23,841 nt of DNA, taken from NCBI GenBank assembly GCA_022865365.1, contig JALHSW010000284.1, positions 1 through 23,841 of the forward strand, in the 5' to 3' direction. This document shows positions 21,719-23,841 of this stretch, in pieces. The notes beneath the pieces are model-generated. The model made no database searches, was not told the DNA's origin, and saw only the letters and a list, made by a program, of their open reading frames with translations. The position numbers and the translations under genes were made by a program. The DNA is from Acidimicrobiia bacterium (lineage in GTDB: Bacteria; Actinomycetota; Acidimicrobiia; IMCC26256; PALSA-555). Numbering within the stretch: the stretch's first letter is position 1; every line of letters begins with the position of its first letter.

Positions 21719-23071
21719 TCAGGTGTCGGATCGATCGGGTCTGGTGCGTCCGCGGGTTCGGTTGGCGAAGGGGAGCGCCCCGTAGCGGCGTTCGAAGGCG
21801 GCGAGGAGGTCGGCCTCGGCGTCGGCTGGGTCTTCGTGGTCGTTGGTGAGGCGCCATGCGATGAGGAGGTCGTCGGCGTCGTGGAGTTGCCAGATGGACC
21901 GTCCACCCCAATGGCCGACGGGTTCACCGGCGCCGTGTCGGCGAAATTGCACGAGGCGGGTGCGGAGCCGGGTGGCCTTGCCGAGGTAGAGGGTGGCGGT
22001 GCCGTGCACCCACCGGGCTTCGAGCTCGCCGGTGGCGATGGTGGGGTCTCGACCCTTGAACCATCCGGCCGGGCTGGGTGCGATGAAGTGGCGCGGCGCA
22101 TGCGGGTCGGGTCGGAGCACCGCGTAGATCCCGGGCTCGGTAGGCACCTCGGTGTCGGGGAGTTCGGCGAAGCGCACCCATCCTTGGAACCCCAGAGTGG
22201 TGAGCGCCTCGCGGTCGAAGCCGGCCTCGGCGGGTTCGGGTGTCTCGAGGGGGAGGATGTCAAGGCGGTCTTGGGCGTCGCGGCCCGCAACCGACGCCGC
22301 GAGGTAGCGATAGGTCCACTCTTCGGCGAGCGCCCGGGTCTCACAGAACACGATCGGGACATTCGGGTAGCGGGCTTGGGCTTGGGCGAGCAGCTCGGGT
22401 ACCCAGCCGGCGCGGACGTGTTCGAGCTTGAACAGCGCCGAGTAGCGATCTTCGACGACGACCGCCGCCGCTGACTCCGCCGCGAGCTCGGCGAGCTGGA
22501 AGCCGAGGCCGCCGCTGACGAGATCGCCGGAGAGCTGTCCCAGGGTCTTGCGCTCCACAACGGCGACGACCACGCCGTCGCGTTCGACCGCGTAGTCACC
22601 CGCCGCGAGGGCACGCCGCACCGTGGTGACCGCACGCTTCGCGAACCGGAACGGGTACCGCTCGCGGGTGTCGACCACGATCGCGAGGTCGCGCTGGCGC
22701 GACGCCCGAGCGGTCGGCATGCGCACACCGGGACGTGCGGCGCGAGCCGTGCTCGCAGTCTGCCAGAAGATCGCCTCACGTCCACCCGCGATGCGGGTGA
22801 ACACGAACTGCGAACGCGCGCGGGTACGCCGATCCAGCACAAGATCGATCGCAGTGCCCCGCCGTGCGCAGCGACGCACCGAGACCTCCTCGAGCACCTC
22901 GGCGTCATCGGGCCAGCCCGACGCCCGGTGGCAGTAGACCTTCTTGTCCTTCGGCCACACCTCCCGAGCCTTCAGGACCACGTCGCCACCCTCGACGGGC
23001 AACCGCACCAGGAACGGCAGGCTCGACTCCGGGTCGGGATTGCGGGCGACGACGAAACTGCGGGCTGGCAT
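21719..23071 (-). CDS. ERCC4-type nuclease fused to a GIY-YIG nuclease domain
   Basis: A 450-residue soluble protein with three parts. Residues 1-125 are a basic region of unknown fold. Residues 128-260 are an ERCC4 (XPF/Mus81) nuclease: VVDTRERYPF (D134, R136, E137), GDY at 158-160 and VERKTLG at 172-178. Residues 310-440 look like a GIY-YIG nuclease: GIYAV (314-318), LYLGKATRLRTRL (361-373, R370), an acidic helix DAEADLLAAFE (E419) and PFANR (N437). The ATG at 23071 is preferred to 23095 because AGGA lies upstream. The two nuclease types together suggest cutting of branched or damaged DNA, in repair or defence. It neighbours an IS110 transposase and an RHH gene. Confidence 0.75.
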   Translation of the reverse strand: MPARSFVVARNPDPESSLPFLVRLPVEGGDVVLKAREVWPKDKKVYCHRASGWPDDAEVLEEVSVRRCARRGTAIDLVLDRRTRARSQFVFTRIAGGREAIFWQTASTARAARPGVRMPTARASRQRDLAIVVDTRERYPFRFAKRAVTTVRRALAAGDYAVERDGVVVAVVERKTLGQLSGDLVSGGLGFQLAELAAESAAAVVVEDRYSALFKLEHVRAGWVPELLAQAQARYPNVPIVFCETRALAEEWTYRYLAASVAGRDAQDRLDILPLETPEPAEAGFDREALTTLGFQGWVRFAELPDTEVPTEPGIYAVLRPDPHAPRHFIAPSPAGWFKGRDPTIATGELEARWVHGTATLYLGKATRLRTRLVQFRRHGAGEPVGHWGGRSIWQLHDADDLLIAWRLTNDHEDPADAEADLLAAFERRYGALPFANRTRGRTRPDRSDT

Positions 23072-23378
23072 CGCCCGCCATCCTGCCGCACCCATAGCCC
23101 GCTATCGAGATGGGTGAAGCAGCTCGCCGTCGACGAGCGGCGCCGATCAGGAGAAGCGGGCAGCATGAACACCCACAACCTGATGTCGACCTCGCCCGTA
23201 TCGCCGCCGAGTCTGCTGACGTCAAGTCACGTCGACATGCACCGACTGGCGACAACTTCGCGCGAGGGTGCGGTTCGGATTCGCTCGTAGGGACGCTGCC
23301 GCGACTGGTCGGCTCGCTATTGATCTGCGGCCCGTTCCAGGAGCGGATCGTCCGGCGTGACTTGATAGCGCCTCTATG
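23072..23378. other. Gene-free stretch between the nuclease gene and the IS110 transposase
   Basis: No convincing ORF. It contains the palindrome TGACGTCA (23218-23225) and, at its right end, the hairpin described at 23362-23382. Since it follows the 3' end of an IS110-family recombinase gene, part of it may be the non-coding end of the insertion sequence. The left border of the element cannot be fixed from this sequence. Confidence 0.35.
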
Positions 23379-23382
23379 TCAA
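23362..23382 (-). terminator. Hairpin at the 3' end of the transposase gene
   Basis: Plus-strand TTGATAG (23362-23368) pairs with CTAT-CAA (23374-23382, with one bulged G and T around the join) across a CGCCT loop. It overlaps the last codon and stop of the transposase. It could be a terminator without a T-run, or a subterminal inverted repeat of the insertion sequence. Confidence 0.3.
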
Positions 23383-23841
23383 GCGGCGGTCGTGAGCGCC
23401 CGTCGCGCGTCGGAGGCGAGGGCTCGGTAGATCGCCTTGGTGATCTGACGTTTGAGGAGGCGCATGGCCTCGGCCCGGCTGTTCCCGGCGGCGAGCCGGC
23501 GCTGCAGGTAGTCGCGTCCTGGTCCGGGTCGGATGGCTTGGACATGCGCGGCGAGGTGGATCGCGTTGTTCAGTTGGCGGTTCCCGCGGCGAGAAAGGCG
23601 GTGACGGATCACGTCGCCGCTCGATGCTTCGATCGGTGCGGTCCCCGCGTAGCTCGCGAGGTGGTCGCTGCTGGGGAAACGGGTGATGTCGCCGATGTGG
23701 CCGATGATCTTCGCTGCGAGCACGTCGCTGATCCCATAGATCTCGGTGAGTGTCGTGTCCGTCGCGGCGACAGCCTCCGCGCAGCGTCGCCGATTCTCCG
23801 CGATGGCCTTATCGAGGCGACGCACATCGGCGAGGAGCTCG
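23379..23841 (-). mobile_element. IS110-family transposase (C-terminal part, runs off the window)
   Basis: The frame is open to the window edge: ELLADVRRLDKAIAENRRR leads into YGISDVLAAKIIGHIGDITRF, then LASYAGTAPIEASSGDVIRHR, LSRRGNRQLNNAIHLAAHVQ and a C-terminal LLKRQITKAIYRAL. This is the transposase_20 (IS116/IS110/IS902) domain with its helix-hairpin-helix and Ser-containing ASSG segment. The N-terminal DEDD domain would be outside the window. IS110 recombinases are guided by a bridge RNA encoded in a non-coding end of the element. No sign of frame damage in the visible part. Confidence 0.9.

Overview
The window is a GC-rich stretch from what looks like an actinobacterium. The gene families, the many GTG and TTG starts and the ATGA/GTGA stop-start overlaps fit that; an Acidimicrobiia-like or related uncultured lineage is my inference. 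No rRNA, tRNA or CRISPR array is visible. The window opens inside an operon and closes inside an IS110-family transposase.

Positions 1-8640 (+) hold a compact operon for lipoate-dependent sulfur oxidation, resembling the EtfAB-containing variant of the sHdr (sulfur-oxidising heterodisulfide reductase-like) pathway. In order: a 3' gene fragment, a LipS2-like radical SAM lipoyl synthase, EtfB, EtfA, a large membrane Fe-S protein of the EMO/FadF type (Etf:quinone oxidoreductase), a winged-helix protein, a two-zinc-site small protein, two tandem GcvH-like lipoate-binding proteins (LbpA), a 102-residue unknown, a DsrE-family sulfur carrier, and a Rieske protein fused to a receiver-like domain. Inferred flow: sulfur from DsrE is oxidised while bound to lipoyl-LbpA, electrons pass to EtfAB, and the EMO-like protein passes them to quinone. 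No hdrABC gene is in view; it may lie upstream.

Positions 8655-9283 (-) carry a small unknown gene and a MIP18/DUF59 protein. Positions 9362-15252 (+) encode a cytoplasm-facing molybdoenzyme of the SoeABC type: a fused SoeB-SoeC, SoeA without a Tat signal, and a TorD-like chaperone with an unusual C-terminal extension. It would oxidise the sulfite made by the first module. The next gene, a persulfide dioxygenase, is cut off after about 46 codons, and a convergent CoA-disulfide reductase-rhodanese gene (15685-17372, -) is split by a frameshift. The sulfur island therefore ends in decayed genes.

Positions 17373-23841 are accessory DNA: vapBC, a 2OG-Fe(II) oxygenase-like gene, a secreted protein, a Fic/Doc toxin pair whose catalytic His is Gln, an orphan ribbon-helix-helix gene with a repeat operator, an ERCC4/GIY-YIG double-nuclease protein, and the transposase. 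Scattered on the minus strand through this part are four partial copies of the 5' end of a class III adenylate cyclase gene (promoter/RBS region and first codons, PTGTVTFLFTDLEG). Two of them end in short ORFs whose stops overlap the start of an unrelated downstream gene. These leader copies, the cysteine-depleted EMO-like protein and the double nuclease are the most unusual things seen.
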